Below, piece by piece: positions 26,518 to 34,395 of a stretch of DNA of 64,000 bases (positions within the stretch are counted from its first letter, which is position 1; every line of letters begins with the position of its first letter). The position numbers were made by a program, and so were the translations under genes. The notes under the pieces are model-generated. The model had not been told where the DNA came from. It worked only from the letters and a program-made list of their open reading frames with translations, and did no database searches. The stretch comes from Zipacnadum sp036504235 (lineage in GTDB: Bacteria; Armatimonadota; Zipacnadia; Zipacnadales; Zipacnadaceae), in assembly GCA_036504235.1 (NCBI GenBank), contig DASXVN010000019.1, positions 1 through 64,000 of the forward strand, given 5' to 3'.

Positions 26518-27473
26518 TGGCTCGTACCGTCAAACGCCGCAAAAAGACCAAAGCCGAGCCCGCCGCCAAATTCCCGGATGCCGAACTCCGCTTCTCCGGC
26601 GAAATCCGCCAATACTGGCTGGCCGTCGTGCTGGTCACCTGGGCCTGCGTCCTGGTCGGTGGCGGGGGCATCTACTTCACCCACGCCTGGCAGTGGATCT
26701 ACCTCGCCCTGTGGCCCCTGGCGTCCATCGGCGTAGTGAATTTCCTCTCCAACCGCCCGCGGGTCAAGCAGCTCAAAGAGATCGGCCCCCAGTGCCGGGC
26801 CACCGGCACGCACCACTCTGAGGTCTACAAGATCCTCACCGACGCCGCGGCCGTCCTGGAAATCCCCAAGTTGCCGGTACTCTGCGTGGTGGAGGACGAC
26901 GCGCCCTACATCTATAGCATGGCGGGCGGCAAGGGCACGATCATCGTCACCCGCGCCCTGGTCGAGATGCTCTCCCGGCCGGAACTGATGGTCATGGTCG
27001 CGCGCGAACTGGCGCACCTCAAGTACGGCCACATCCGCCTGGAGCGGTCGCTCTCCTACGTCCGCAACAGCCCCCCCGCCCTGTGGATTCTGCTACTCCC
27101 CCTGTACATCTGGGGCGCGCTGATGGGCGAGTGGCTGGACATCATTGACTACACCGCCGACCGCGCCGCCCTGGTCGTGGTGGGCAACCCGGCGCTGGTC
27201 AACGCGACCATCGTGAAGGTCGCCGCCGCCGCCGATCCCCAGTCCTCGGTGACCGCGGCGCAGATCGACGAATACATCACCCGCGAGAAGTCGCAGGAAC
27301 TCGACTCGGGCGTGATGGAGCAGCAGTTCAAACTGAGTCGCTTCGTAGAATCGCAGCCCAATCTCCGCGACCGCATCGAGCAGGTCATCGAGTTCTTCCA
27401 GAGTGACGAGGGCAAAGCGGTGCTCGACGCGACCGCCCCGGCCCGCGTCAAACTCTGGGGCGCGACCGAGTAG
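26517..27473 (+). CDS. Membrane-anchored M48-like protein with degenerate zinc site
   Basis: A 318-residue protein with the layout of M48 (HtpX/Ste24-type) metallopeptidases. Two membrane segments at ~35-80 are followed by the domain (GGKGTIIVTRALVEMLSRPELMVMVA) and a later segment, ALWILLLPLYIWGALMG. The HExxH zinc helix reads RELAH at residues 163-167, so the first zinc His is Arg. The downstream Glu that precedes ADRA in active enzymes is Asp or hydrophobic (DYTADRAALVV). It is therefore probably a non-catalytic relative. Its ATG overlaps the stop of the CorC-like gene, and it may be a partner or regulator of those membrane proteins. Confidence 0.8.
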   Translation: MARTVKRRKKTKAEPAAKFPDAELRFSGEIRQYWLAVVLVTWACVLVGGGGIYFTHAWQWIYLALWPLASIGVVNFLSNRPRVKQLKEIGPQCRATGTHHSEVYKILTDAAAVLEIPKLPVLCVVEDDAPYIYSMAGGKGTIIVTRALVEMLSRPELMVMVARELAHLKYGHIRLERSLSYVRNSPPALWILLLPLYIWGALMGEWLDIIDYTADRAALVVVGNPALVNATIVKVAAAADPQSSVTAAQIDEYITREKSQELDSGVMEQQFKLSRFVESQPNLRDRIEQVIEFFQSDEGKAVLDATAPARVKLWGATE

Positions 27474-27502
27474 CGGCGGAGGGCAGCGGAGGCGGGACCC
27501 CG

Positions 27503-27523
27503 GGTCGGGCGAGACGCCCGACC
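27503..27523. repeat. Hairpin between convergent genes
   Basis: A perfect inverted repeat, GGTCGGGCG-AGA-CGCCCGACC, lies between the convergent genes ending at 27473 and 27523. It has no T run, so it is a weak terminator candidate. Its AGA loop resembles the CACCGGCG-AGA-CGCCGGTG family seen elsewhere in the window. Confidence 0.55.
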
Positions 27524-28794
27524 TACCGGGAGGCTAGCCCGTGGAACTCCCGGTACGCCTCGAACATGGCCAGGACATTCTCCACCGGGGTGCGTGGCTG
27601 CAGGTTGTGGATGGCGTTGAACACGTAGCCGCCCCCCGGCGCGAAGACCTCCAGCCGCCCCAGCACTTCCCGCTTGACCTCCGCGGGCGTGCCGAAGGGC
27701 AGCGTCTTTTGCGTATCCACCGCTCCCCCCCAGAACACCAGCCGCTCCCCGTAGGTGCGCTTGAGGTGCCCGGGCTCCATCCCCTCCGCCGAGCACTGCA
27801 CCGGATTGAGGATGTCAAAGCCCGCGGCGATGAACTCCTCCAGCAGCGGCTCCACGCCCCCGCAGGTATGCATGAAGGTCTTCCAGGCGGTGTTGTGGTG
27901 GACCCAGTCGTTGAGGATCCGGTGGAAGGGCTGGTAGAGGTCCCGGTAGGTCGCCACGGAGAGGAAGGGGCCGCGCTGGGTGCCGAAGTCGGTGCCCGTG
28001 ACGAACAGCACCTGCACCCGGTCCCCCACCTCGCGGGCCAGATGCGCCAGGTTCTGCAGGGCGATCTCACACTGGCGCTCGAAGACCTCCAGGATATACG
28101 AGCGCCGGGACACGAGCGAGACGTACCACTCCTCCACGTCGCGGAGGCCGCGCGGGCGCTTAAGCCCCGGCGCCGGCACCAGCGCGATGTCCCCGATGCC
28201 CATGCCCCCCGGATTGAAGACCACACCGTAAGGACCCGCGGCCAGCCGCTCGGCCTGCTCGCCAAACCACGCCGCCCCCTCGTCCTCGATGTGCGTGTAT
28301 TCCTCCACATTGTCGCGAGGATCGAGCTCGTCCTCTTTGATCGGGCGCTGGCGAATAATCGCGTCGAAGTAGTAACCACCCGCCGGGAGCCGCCCGCTCG
28401 CCGGCGCGGATTTGTCGCCCTGCGGGTACATCAGCAGGTCGCCGTTGCGCTCGGGGACGGTGTTGAACTTGCCCGGCACCAGCACCGGCGTGCCGTCGGG
28501 CAGCTCCCACGGTTTCCAGTCGGCGTTCTCGTAGCCGAACATGTTGCGCGGCCCGTCCAGGCCCACCGTGTCGATCCCCAGCGCCTCGCGCAGGTCGTCA
28601 GTGACCTCGCCCAGGATCTGATAGGGCTCGACGATCTTGACCCGGTCGCCGGGCTGATCCAGCCCTAGCGCCACGCGCAGGGGCGAGAGCACGCCGGCGG
28701 CAATCCCGGTGACCGGGGTGCCCCCCAGGTCCACCGGCACCCGATCCGGCGGCTGATGATTAAGTGCGGCAGCCAGTCTCTCCCGGGAAGTCAC
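27523..28794 (-). CDS. Uroporphyrinogen decarboxylase-fold protein, second copy
   Basis: A 423-residue UroD-superfamily protein with N-terminal TSRERLAAALNHQPPDRVPVDLGG, standard for the methyltransferase-like and hypothetical branch. It has the metal-site-like FMHTCGGVEPLLEE and a C-terminal GGYVFNAIHNLQPRTPVENV, where the family usually has the motif ending in HN/QP. The function is not established; these proteins are common beside glycan-degradation genes in Armatimonadota and Planctomycetota. GTG at 28794 (AGGAG eight bases upstream) is preferred over TTG 28800. It follows the esterase gene by only a few bases and is the last gene of a three-gene operon with the GH43-like protein. Confidence 0.83.
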   Translation of the reverse strand: MTSRERLAAALNHQPPDRVPVDLGGTPVTGIAAGVLSPLRVALGLDQPGDRVKIVEPYQILGEVTDDLREALGIDTVGLDGPRNMFGYENADWKPWELPDGTPVLVPGKFNTVPERNGDLLMYPQGDKSAPASGRLPAGGYYFDAIIRQRPIKEDELDPRDNVEEYTHIEDEGAAWFGEQAERLAAGPYGVVFNPGGMGIGDIALVPAPGLKRPRGLRDVEEWYVSLVSRRSYILEVFERQCEIALQNLAHLAREVGDRVQVLFVTGTDFGTQRGPFLSVATYRDLYQPFHRILNDWVHHNTAWKTFMHTCGGVEPLLEEFIAAGFDILNPVQCSAEGMEPGHLKRTYGERLVFWGGAVDTQKTLPFGTPAEVKREVLGRLEVFAPGGGYVFNAIHNLQPRTPVENVLAMFEAYREFHGLASR

Positions 28795-28805
28795 AGCCAA
28801 GGCTC

Positions 28806-29873
28806 CTATCCGCGCGGTCCGCCCAGCCAGCGCTCAAACCAATCATACGCCAGTCGGCCGCTCCACTGATGGTCACCCTCGAACTCGTCGACGGCGAACC
28901 GCTCCGGCACGCCCAGCAGCCGGTACGCCTCCCCCACCCGGCCAATCGCCTCGCGGGTAGCCGCAATGGGGAAGCCCATGTCCAGCGTCCCGGTCTCGTA
29001 CAGCACCGGCCGGGGCGCGATGGTTATACCTATATCGGGCACCTCGCACCCCATACTGAAGAGGCCGGTGGGGATTTGGTTGCCGCAGTAGTTGGCCAAG
29101 TCGAGGCCCAGTACCTTGAGCGTGATCATGTAGCAGGAGACGACCGCCGCGGCGATTCGTTCGTCCCAAGCAGTGGTGAACAGGGTGGCGGTGCCGCCAT
29201 AGGAGAGCCCCGCACAGCCCAGCCGGTCCGGCGCGACGTCGGGCCGCGACTGCAGGTAATCCAGGCAGCGGCGGCAGTCCCAGACATTGAGTAGCAGCAT
29301 GTTCAGGTCAAACAGCAGCGTCTTAATCAAAAAGACGTTGCAGCGGTCGCGCCCCCCGAAATTGGCCTGGCCGCTGCGCTCACCGAAGGCGCGATGGTCC
29401 GGGGCCAGCACCACGTATCCGCGCTGGGCGAACTCCCGGGCGTACGTGTAGTTGAAGCCCCGGATGCAGGCAGCCTGCTTCTCGTCGCCGTTGTCCAGGC
29501 CCACCACATTGTCCTTGCCGTAGCCGTGCCCGTGCAGGGCCAGCACCGCGGCCCGCCGCTCCCCGGGACGCAGGTCGTCGGGCAGGAGCAGCCAGCAGGG
29601 GATCGCCAGATGCGGCATAGTGCGGATCAGCACGCGCTGGCGCTGAAAGCCGTCGTCCTGGTAGGTATCCGTGACCACCGGGTCCAGCGGGACCTCAAAC
29701 TCCGACCCGGGCCAGCCGCCCATCTGCTCCGCCAGCGTCTCCAGTACCTCCTGGCGCCAGGCGGGAAAGTCGGCCACTCGCTCGGGCCCAAACTCCAGCC
29801 GGTGCGGGCGGTGCTCGTAGAGGTAGCTCAACCATTCCTGCAAGTCCAGATTGTAGTCGCCACGATCGGCCAT
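28806..29873 (-). CDS. Alpha/beta hydrolase (acetyl xylan esterase/dienelactone hydrolase-like)
   Basis: A 355-residue alpha/beta hydrolase. The nucleophile elbow is GLSYGG (Ser near residue 219), preceded by the strand VLALHGHGYGKD with the oxyanion region. A late Asp/His pair is in the tail (VDEFEGDHQWSG, with His as the likely catalytic residue). The N-terminal cap and the segment APDHRAFGERSG match the abhydrolase_7/acetyl-esterase group, which removes acyl groups from glycans. No signal peptide is seen, so it would act on imported oligosaccharides. It is the middle gene of the operon with the GH43-like protein (19-base gap) and the UroD-like protein. Confidence 0.82.
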   Translation of the reverse strand: MADRGDYNLDLQEWLSYLYEHRPHRLEFGPERVADFPAWRQEVLETLAEQMGGWPGSEFEVPLDPVVTDTYQDDGFQRQRVLIRTMPHLAIPCWLLLPDDLRPGERRAAVLALHGHGYGKDNVVGLDNGDEKQAACIRGFNYTYAREFAQRGYVVLAPDHRAFGERSGQANFGGRDRCNVFLIKTLLFDLNMLLLNVWDCRRCLDYLQSRPDVAPDRLGCAGLSYGGTATLFTTAWDERIAAAVVSCYMITLKVLGLDLANYCGNQIPTGLFSMGCEVPDIGITIAPRPVLYETGTLDMGFPIAATREAIGRVGEAYRLLGVPERFAVDEFEGDHQWSGRLAYDWFERWLGGPRG

Positions 29874-29892
29874 CGGGGTAACCTCGCAGGAT

Positions 29893-30831
29893 CTAGGCTT
29901 CGTCGTAGAAAGCGTGAAAGAACTGGTCCAGCGGCCCGTCGTAGATCGCCTCGGCGAGGAACTCCGTGCCGCTCTGCGCGCCCCAGGAGTACAGGATGAT
30001 CGTCTGCCCCCGGTACTCGCACAGGTCCACGTCGGAGTTGTTGCGGTTGACCGCGCCGGCGATGTGCGCCTTTTGCTCCTCGGTGAAGTTGGGGTTGGCC
30101 AGCCACTTGTCCTCGGGGCTGATGCTCAGCACCGGGTTGTGCGGGCTGCTCTCCCAGTTCACGAAATCGCGCGTGCGCACCATATACGGCTCCAGCGTGC
30201 ATTCCTCAATCCGCCAGGTCTCGATCGGCGCGTCGGGCGGATTGTGGAACAGCTCCAGGTAGATCATGTAGTAGTAGGGCTCCAGCCAGCGGATCACCGG
30301 GCAGGCCGTATAGCGGTCCCGGGCGTAGACATGGTCCTCCGGCGGGAGCAGGCGCCAGGTCTTCAGGTCGTCGGACTCCGCGAAGAAGCAGGTGAAGCGC
30401 TGCCCCACCAGTTCCGCCGGCTCGCCGACCTCAAAGGCCATGATGTAGCGGTCCGGCCCCTTGCAGAAGGACTGGTTGTAGAACCCCCAGCCGGGCAGGT
30501 CCAGGGCCGGCTGCGTCTCCCAGTTGACCAAGTCGCGCGACCAGAAGACGTCCATCTTAGAGTCGTCGGGCCGGGGCCGGGAGCCGATCACGTACATGGT
30601 GTCGCCCTCGACATGCGCCGAGCCGTAGTTCATGCCCCAGGCGAAGGGCGGCGCGGCCTCCGCGCCGGTCTCCATATCCACGAAGTGGTAGAAGGAGCGC
30701 CCGGTGTGGTTATTCCAGTGCATGGCCTGGACATACTCAAACCGCAACAGCCGCCCCTGCCAGACAACCGGGGTGGTCTCGATGATGTCGCAGTCCAACG
30801 TTCCCAGCTTGCGGATCAGGGGCTTGGGCAT
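29893..30831 (-). CDS. GH43-like five-bladed beta-propeller glycosidase-related protein
   Basis: A 312-residue protein with the repeated strand pattern of a five-bladed beta-propeller (DMETGAEAAPP, VFWSRDLVNWETQPAL, FFAESDDLKTWRLLP, MVRTRDFVNWESSPHNPV). The SxDLxxW-type blade motifs resemble families GH43, GH62 and GH117, which cleave arabinose, xylose or galactose linkages. I cannot place the three catalytic acids with certainty. ATG at 30831 has AAGGAG eight bases upstream; an in-frame extension to 31035 would run through a repeat element and is rejected. It is the first gene of the operon with the esterase and UroD-like genes. Confidence 0.8.
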   Translation of the reverse strand: MPKPLIRKLGTLDCDIIETTPVVWQGRLLRFEYVQAMHWNNHTGRSFYHFVDMETGAEAAPPFAWGMNYGSAHVEGDTMYVIGSRPRPDDSKMDVFWSRDLVNWETQPALDLPGWGFYNQSFCKGPDRYIMAFEVGEPAELVGQRFTCFFAESDDLKTWRLLPPEDHVYARDRYTACPVIRWLEPYYYMIYLELFHNPPDAPIETWRIEECTLEPYMVRTRDFVNWESSPHNPVLSISPEDKWLANPNFTEEQKAHIAGAVNRNNSDVDLCEYRGQTIILYSWGAQSGTEFLAEAIYDGPLDQFFHAFYDEA

Positions 30832-30882
30832 GAGTGTGGCTCCTTGAGGTGAGGGTTTGAGGAGGGCTAATGCCATCGGTGA

Positions 30883-31048
30883 CACCGGCGTCTCGCCGGT
30901 GTGCCGTTGCCGTCTGTAGGGCGGGGGCTCGTACCCCGCCGGCCGTTGTCGTTCGTCGTTTCCTGCCGTTGTAGGGGCGGAGCTTGCTCCGCCCGCGTGA
31001 GCCACTGACCTACGCGGTTTGCGCGGGCGGAGCAAGCTCCGCCCCTAC
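30883..31048. repeat. Intergenic cluster of three palindromic repeats
   Basis: Three elements fill this noncoding gap. Positions 30883-30901 are CACCGGCG-TCT-CGCCGGTG, which recurs at 44014, 44217 and 49522. Positions 30915-30940 are identical to the reverse complement of 29-54. Positions 30971-30997 and 31022-31048 form a perfect 27-bp inverted repeat with a 24-base spacer, beginning GTAGGGGCGGAG. Its outer sequence is shared with the element at 38361-38489. Confidence 0.8.
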
Positions 31049-31075
31049 GGGGAAACGGCCGACCCCCCGGCCTCC

Positions 31076-32170
31076 CTAGCTGATATTAACGGCCTTCCCG
31101 GTCTGCGCGGACTTGTAGAGCGCATCCAGTATCTTCATCATGACCAGCCCATCGCTGGCCGGGGAGATCAGCGGCGTGTTGTTCAGGACGCTGTCCACGA
31201 AGTGCCGCACCGCGCTGAGCCGGCCCATCGCCGGGTCCGGGGCGACCTTGACGTCCTCGTCCACCGGCGCGCCGTGAGCCTGCTTGAAGATCTTGAACTT
31301 GTCTACGGCGGTGCTATCGTCGCCATCCCGATCCCACTGCCGCTCCAGCGTCGCACCCGCCACGTCGCCGCACAGCGTGGAGTAGCACCACTCGCGCTCG
31401 ATGCGGCTGGCCCAGGAGGCCTCCAGGTGCACCGTGGCGCCGTTGGCGAAGCGCACCATGCCCACGCCCATGTCCTCCACGTCAAACTTGCCCTTCACGT
31501 TCGGCGCGCCCCAGGGACCGAGCGCCTCCATTTTCGGGCCGAACTTGCTGTAGGTGGCGCCCAGGCATGATACCGGCTGCGGCCGGCCCATCAGCCACCA
31601 CGTCAGGTCGAACATGTGCACGGCGAGGTCAATTAGCGGCCCGCCTCCGGCGTATTCCTTCTGCGTGAACCAGCCGCCCCAGCCGGGGATGCCGTTGCGC
31701 CGAATCCAGCCGCAGCGGGCGAAGTAGACCTCGCCCAGCGCGCCGGAATCCACCGCGCTCTTCAGCGCCGTCGCCTCGGGCCGGTAGCGGTTGTTGAACT
31801 GGATCATGAAGAGCTTCTTGGCGGCCTTAGCGGCGTCCACCATCTTCCGGCCGGTCTTGGCGTCCACGCTGAGCGGCTTCTCGCACAAGACGTGCTTGCC
31901 CGCCGCGAGCGCCGCGAGTACTAGCGGCGCGTGCAGAAAATTCGGCACGCAGACGCTGACCGCGTCCAACTCGGCGAGGCCCAGCATCTCCTTATAGTCG
32001 GTGAAGGTATGCGGGATGCCGTGCGCGGCAGCAGAGGCCGCCAGCTTGGTCTCGTCCAGGTCGCACAGGGCAACGACTTCGGCCTGGGGGTGGCTCTCAT
32101 ACCCGGCCAGATGGTACTCGCCGATCCCGGCGCCGATAACGCCTACTCTCAGTCGCTTAGCTTTAGCCAT
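31076..32170 (-). CDS. Gfo/Idh/MocA-family NAD(P)-dependent oxidoreductase
   Basis: A 364-residue sugar or inositol oxidoreductase. The Rossmann motif VGVIGAGIGEYH is at ~9-20. The CEKPLS motif with the catalytic-type Lys is near residue 96, and GGGPLIDLAVHMFD carries the Asp-x-x-x-His of the active site near residue 175-188. The C-terminal substrate domain has the usual beta sheet (GAPNVKGKFDVEDMG). It oxidises or reduces a sugar or polyol, but family members vary widely in substrate. GGGAGGA precedes ATG 32170. It is a single gene flanked by repeat clusters on both sides. Confidence 0.88.
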   Translation of the reverse strand: MAKAKRLRVGVIGAGIGEYHLAGYESHPQAEVVALCDLDETKLAASAAAHGIPHTFTDYKEMLGLAELDAVSVCVPNFLHAPLVLAALAAGKHVLCEKPLSVDAKTGRKMVDAAKAAKKLFMIQFNNRYRPEATALKSAVDSGALGEVYFARCGWIRRNGIPGWGGWFTQKEYAGGGPLIDLAVHMFDLTWWLMGRPQPVSCLGATYSKFGPKMEALGPWGAPNVKGKFDVEDMGVGMVRFANGATVHLEASWASRIEREWCYSTLCGDVAGATLERQWDRDGDDSTAVDKFKIFKQAHGAPVDEDVKVAPDPAMGRLSAVRHFVDSVLNNTPLISPASDGLVMMKILDALYKSAQTGKAVNIS

Positions 32171-32252
32171 AATCGTTCCTCCCGAAGGGTCTGGTGTGTG
32201 CGGGTATATTGCGCGGAACGGGGCGGGAGACCTCCTGCGCCCGTAGGTCCCT

Positions 32253-32392
32253 CCCGGAGGGGCCGCATACGAGCACGCCCCGCTTCCGAGCGGGGCGCGC
32301 GGAAGTATCCGGCCCAGGCCTTAGCGGTAGACGGTGGGCCGGATACTTGCGGAGTTTGCTACGCAAACTTCCTCGTATTCGGCCCCTCCGGG
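32253..32392. repeat. 140-bp cloverleaf-like nested palindrome
   Basis: Four inverted repeats nest into a cruciform or RNA-like four-way junction. The outer stem pairs 32253-32273 with 32372-32392 (20 of 21 positions). Inside are a 9-bp hairpin at 32276-32297 with loop TCCG, a 14-bp perfect stem 32303-32316/32335-32348 with an 18-base loop, and a 7-9-bp stem at 32351-32371 with loop TAC. Nearly every base outside the large loop is paired. The outer arm shares GGAGGGGCCGCA with repeats at 44076 and 49448. It lies between galT (ending 32417) and the Gfo/Idh gene start (32170) on the minus strand. Confidence 0.75.
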
Positions 32393-32416
32393 AAAGGGCC
32401 GAGACAGCCGGCGACC

Positions 32417-33400
32417 TCAGGCCGCGCCGCGGGCAATCGCCTCACGCATTTCCGGCGCTTTGTCTTCCGGCAGACTGTCGTTGATGAAGTTGCCCCCACC
32501 GGATTCCACCGAGGCGCGGTACTTGAGCTTGCCGGCGCTGCGCTGCAGAGGGTGGAACTCGACGTGCAGGTGGGCCCCCGGCCAGACGCCACCGTCGGTG
32601 GGCGCCTGATGGAAGATCATCATGTAGGGCAGCGGCTCGCCGAAAAGCGCGTCATAGCCCAGCGTCACCGCCTTGAGCGCCTCGGCAAGCGACCACAGTT
32701 GCGGCTCGGTCATCTCCGCGAGGCTAGGCGTGCAGACCCGGGGCAGCACCATCAACTCATAGGGATACCGCGCGGCGAAGGGAATATAGGCCACGCAGTG
32801 CTCGTTCTCGAAGACGATCCGCCGGCCGTCCGCCTGCTCCTCAGCCAGCAGGTCGCAAGTCAGGCACCGCCCGGTGCGGGCGTGATGCTCCCCGGCCAGG
32901 GCCAACTCGCGCTCCGGTATCGTGGGAATGAAGGGGAAGGCGTAGAGCTGCCCGTGCGGATGATCGAGCGTCACGCCGACCTCGCGCCCCCGGTTCTCGA
33001 AGATGAGCACGTAGTCCACGAATTCCAGCGCCCCCAGCTCCCGGTAGCGGTCCTGCCAGACCAGGGCCAGGCGGTAGATGCGCTCCAGCGGCAACTGGCC
33101 AAAGCTCCCGGAGTGCTCCGGGGTGTAGACGACCACCTCGCAGCGCCCCTGGGAGCGCTCCACGGGGCTGAGTTCCGTGCCCGGCACGACCGGCTCCGGC
33201 GCGGGGTCAAACAGCGAGGGGAAGCGGTTCTCGAAGACCACGATATCATAGTCCGGCTCCGGCACCTCGGTCTCGAAGGCGCCCGGCTTGGTCGGACACA
33301 GCGGGCAAAAGTCGGCGGGCGGATGATAGGTGCGCTCCATGCGTACGCTGGAGGTCATCGTCCACTCGCCCAGGTGGGCGTTCCATCTTAGCTCCGACAT
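32417..33400 (-). CDS. galT: Galactose-1-phosphate uridylyltransferase
   Basis: A 327-residue Leloir-pathway enzyme that exchanges UMP between UDP-glucose and galactose 1-phosphate. It starts ELRWNAHLGEWTMTSS, typical of GalT. The zinc-type pair CPLC is at Cys32/Cys35. The nucleophile motif is HPHGQ at 147-151, with His149 as the uridylylated residue. The C-terminal HLHVEFHPL carries further conserved His. ATG at 33400 has GGAGGAG five bases upstream. The start lies inside a 48-codon reading frame (33388-33534), so translation may be coupled. With the galU-like gene at 22632 it could interconvert galactose and UDP-glucose. Confidence 0.93.
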   Translation of the reverse strand: MSELRWNAHLGEWTMTSSVRMERTYHPPADFCPLCPTKPGAFETEVPEPDYDIVVFENRFPSLFDPAPEPVVPGTELSPVERSQGRCEVVVYTPEHSGSFGQLPLERIYRLALVWQDRYRELGALEFVDYVLIFENRGREVGVTLDHPHGQLYAFPFIPTIPERELALAGEHHARTGRCLTCDLLAEEQADGRRIVFENEHCVAYIPFAARYPYELMVLPRVCTPSLAEMTEPQLWSLAEALKAVTLGYDALFGEPLPYMMIFHQAPTDGGVWPGAHLHVEFHPLQRSAGKLKYRASVESGGGNFINDSLPEDKAPEMREAIARGAA

Positions 33401-33534
33401 GACCGCTCCTCCCGGGGGGCGAAGGTGTAGTAGAGCAGGTAGCGGCCATCCTCGCGGGTATGGAGACGGCGCTCCAGCCGCACCGCGGGTGGAGTCGGCG
33501 GCGGGGTTGGTTTGTCGGTAGGCTTTTCGTACAT
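33388..33534 (-). CDS. 48-residue conserved-looking small protein overlapping galT
   Basis: An ATG-initiated 48-codon frame with GGGAG upstream at suitable distance. It begins MYEKPTDKPT, has a proline-rich N-terminus, then a charged/aromatic block RLERRLHTREDGRYLLYYTF, and ends REERSCRS. The block looks like folded protein and not shadow coding. The last 13 bases overlap the galT start, and the galT ribosome binding site lies inside it, a common arrangement for translational coupling. I recall similar short proteins with DGRYLxYY near galT genes, but this needs a search. Function unknown. Confidence 0.6.
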   Translation of the reverse strand: MYEKPTDKPTPPPTPPAVRLERRLHTREDGRYLLYYTFAPREERSCRS

Positions 33535-33582
33535 AGCGTAACACTCCCAGACTAGTTCAGCGCGAGCGGTGAGCGCCTCGCG

Positions 33583-34296
33583 TTAGTCCCGCGGTACCAG
33601 GATGCGGCCGCAGGCCTCGCAGTGGACCATCCGCAGCCCCTTGGTCGCCTCGTAGAGGCCCTCGTTGGGGGTGCGGGTGCGGCAGAACGCACAGGCAGAC
33701 TCCACAATGGCGGCGACCGCTACCCCCTCGTGGTGGGTGCGGAGGTCTTCGTACTCCTTGAGCAGCGCTGGCGGCACCTGGGCGGCCAGCGCCGGGCGCT
33801 GTTGGCGCAGCGCCTCGGTCTGCTCCTGCAATTCCTTGGTGCGGTGGTGGAAGTAGGCGCGCGCGCGCTTGGCCCGCTTCACGTACTCCTCCGCGCGCTG
33901 CTGGGCCTCGGCCCGCGCCTTACGCGCCTGCTCCACGGTCTCGTAGAGGGCCAGCACTTCCTCTTCCAGCTTAGCCTTGCGGCGGGCCAGCTCGTCCACC
34001 TTGCGCTCCAGGGCGGCCAGCTCCTTGGAGTCGGAAACCGTCCCGCCATAGGCCCGCTTTGATTTCGCCGCGCGATCGGCCTCGGTGCTCTCCACCGCCA
34101 GTTCGCGGTCCTTGAGCTTGCCCTGCGCCTCATGCACCGCCTGCTCGGCCGCCTTCAGCGCCGCCTCGGCCTCGTGGGCGCGCCTGACTGCCTTCGCCCC
34201 GTTGTCCAGGGCCGCCAGTTCCTGCTCCTGGCGGGCCAGTTCCGAGTCCGCGCACTGCAACTGATAGAGCCGAACCAGATCCTCTTTGAGCGCCAT
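33583..34296 (-). CDS. Coiled-coil protein with C4-type zinc ribbon (CT398-like)
   Basis: A 237-residue protein. Residues ~10-165 form a long Ala/Glu/Lys coiled-coil hairpin (LARQEQELAALDNG, ELAALERKVDELARRKAKLEEEVL). The C-terminus is a zinc ribbon with Cys202/Cys205 (CAFC) and Cys226/Cys229 (CEAC). This matches the CT398/zf-RING_7 family, thought to act in nucleic acid or envelope-associated complexes; the function is not firmly known. It is usually adjacent to a Nif3 gene, as here. GGGAGA precedes ATG 34296. A 99-base gap with no recognisable RNA gene separates it from nif3. Confidence 0.88.
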   Translation of the reverse strand: MALKEDLVRLYQLQCADSELARQEQELAALDNGAKAVRRAHEAEAALKAAEQAVHEAQGKLKDRELAVESTEADRAAKSKRAYGGTVSDSKELAALERKVDELARRKAKLEEEVLALYETVEQARKARAEAQQRAEEYVKRAKRARAYFHHRTKELQEQTEALRQQRPALAAQVPPALLKEYEDLRTHHEGVAVAAIVESACAFCRTRTPNEGLYEATKGLRMVHCEACGRILVPRD

Positions 34297-34395
34297 ATTA
34301 TCTCTCCCGTAGCGACAACCCGGGCCACCCGCAGGGGCGGTCCCAGTCGCTAGATTCGCCGCCGCGGCCGTGCGCGCCTGCCTGGGCGACACCGC

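Noticed and set aside
34297..34395. Possible RNase P RNA between nif3-like and zinc-ribbon genes
   Set aside because: The gap is only 99 bases and lacks conserved RNase P core motifs.
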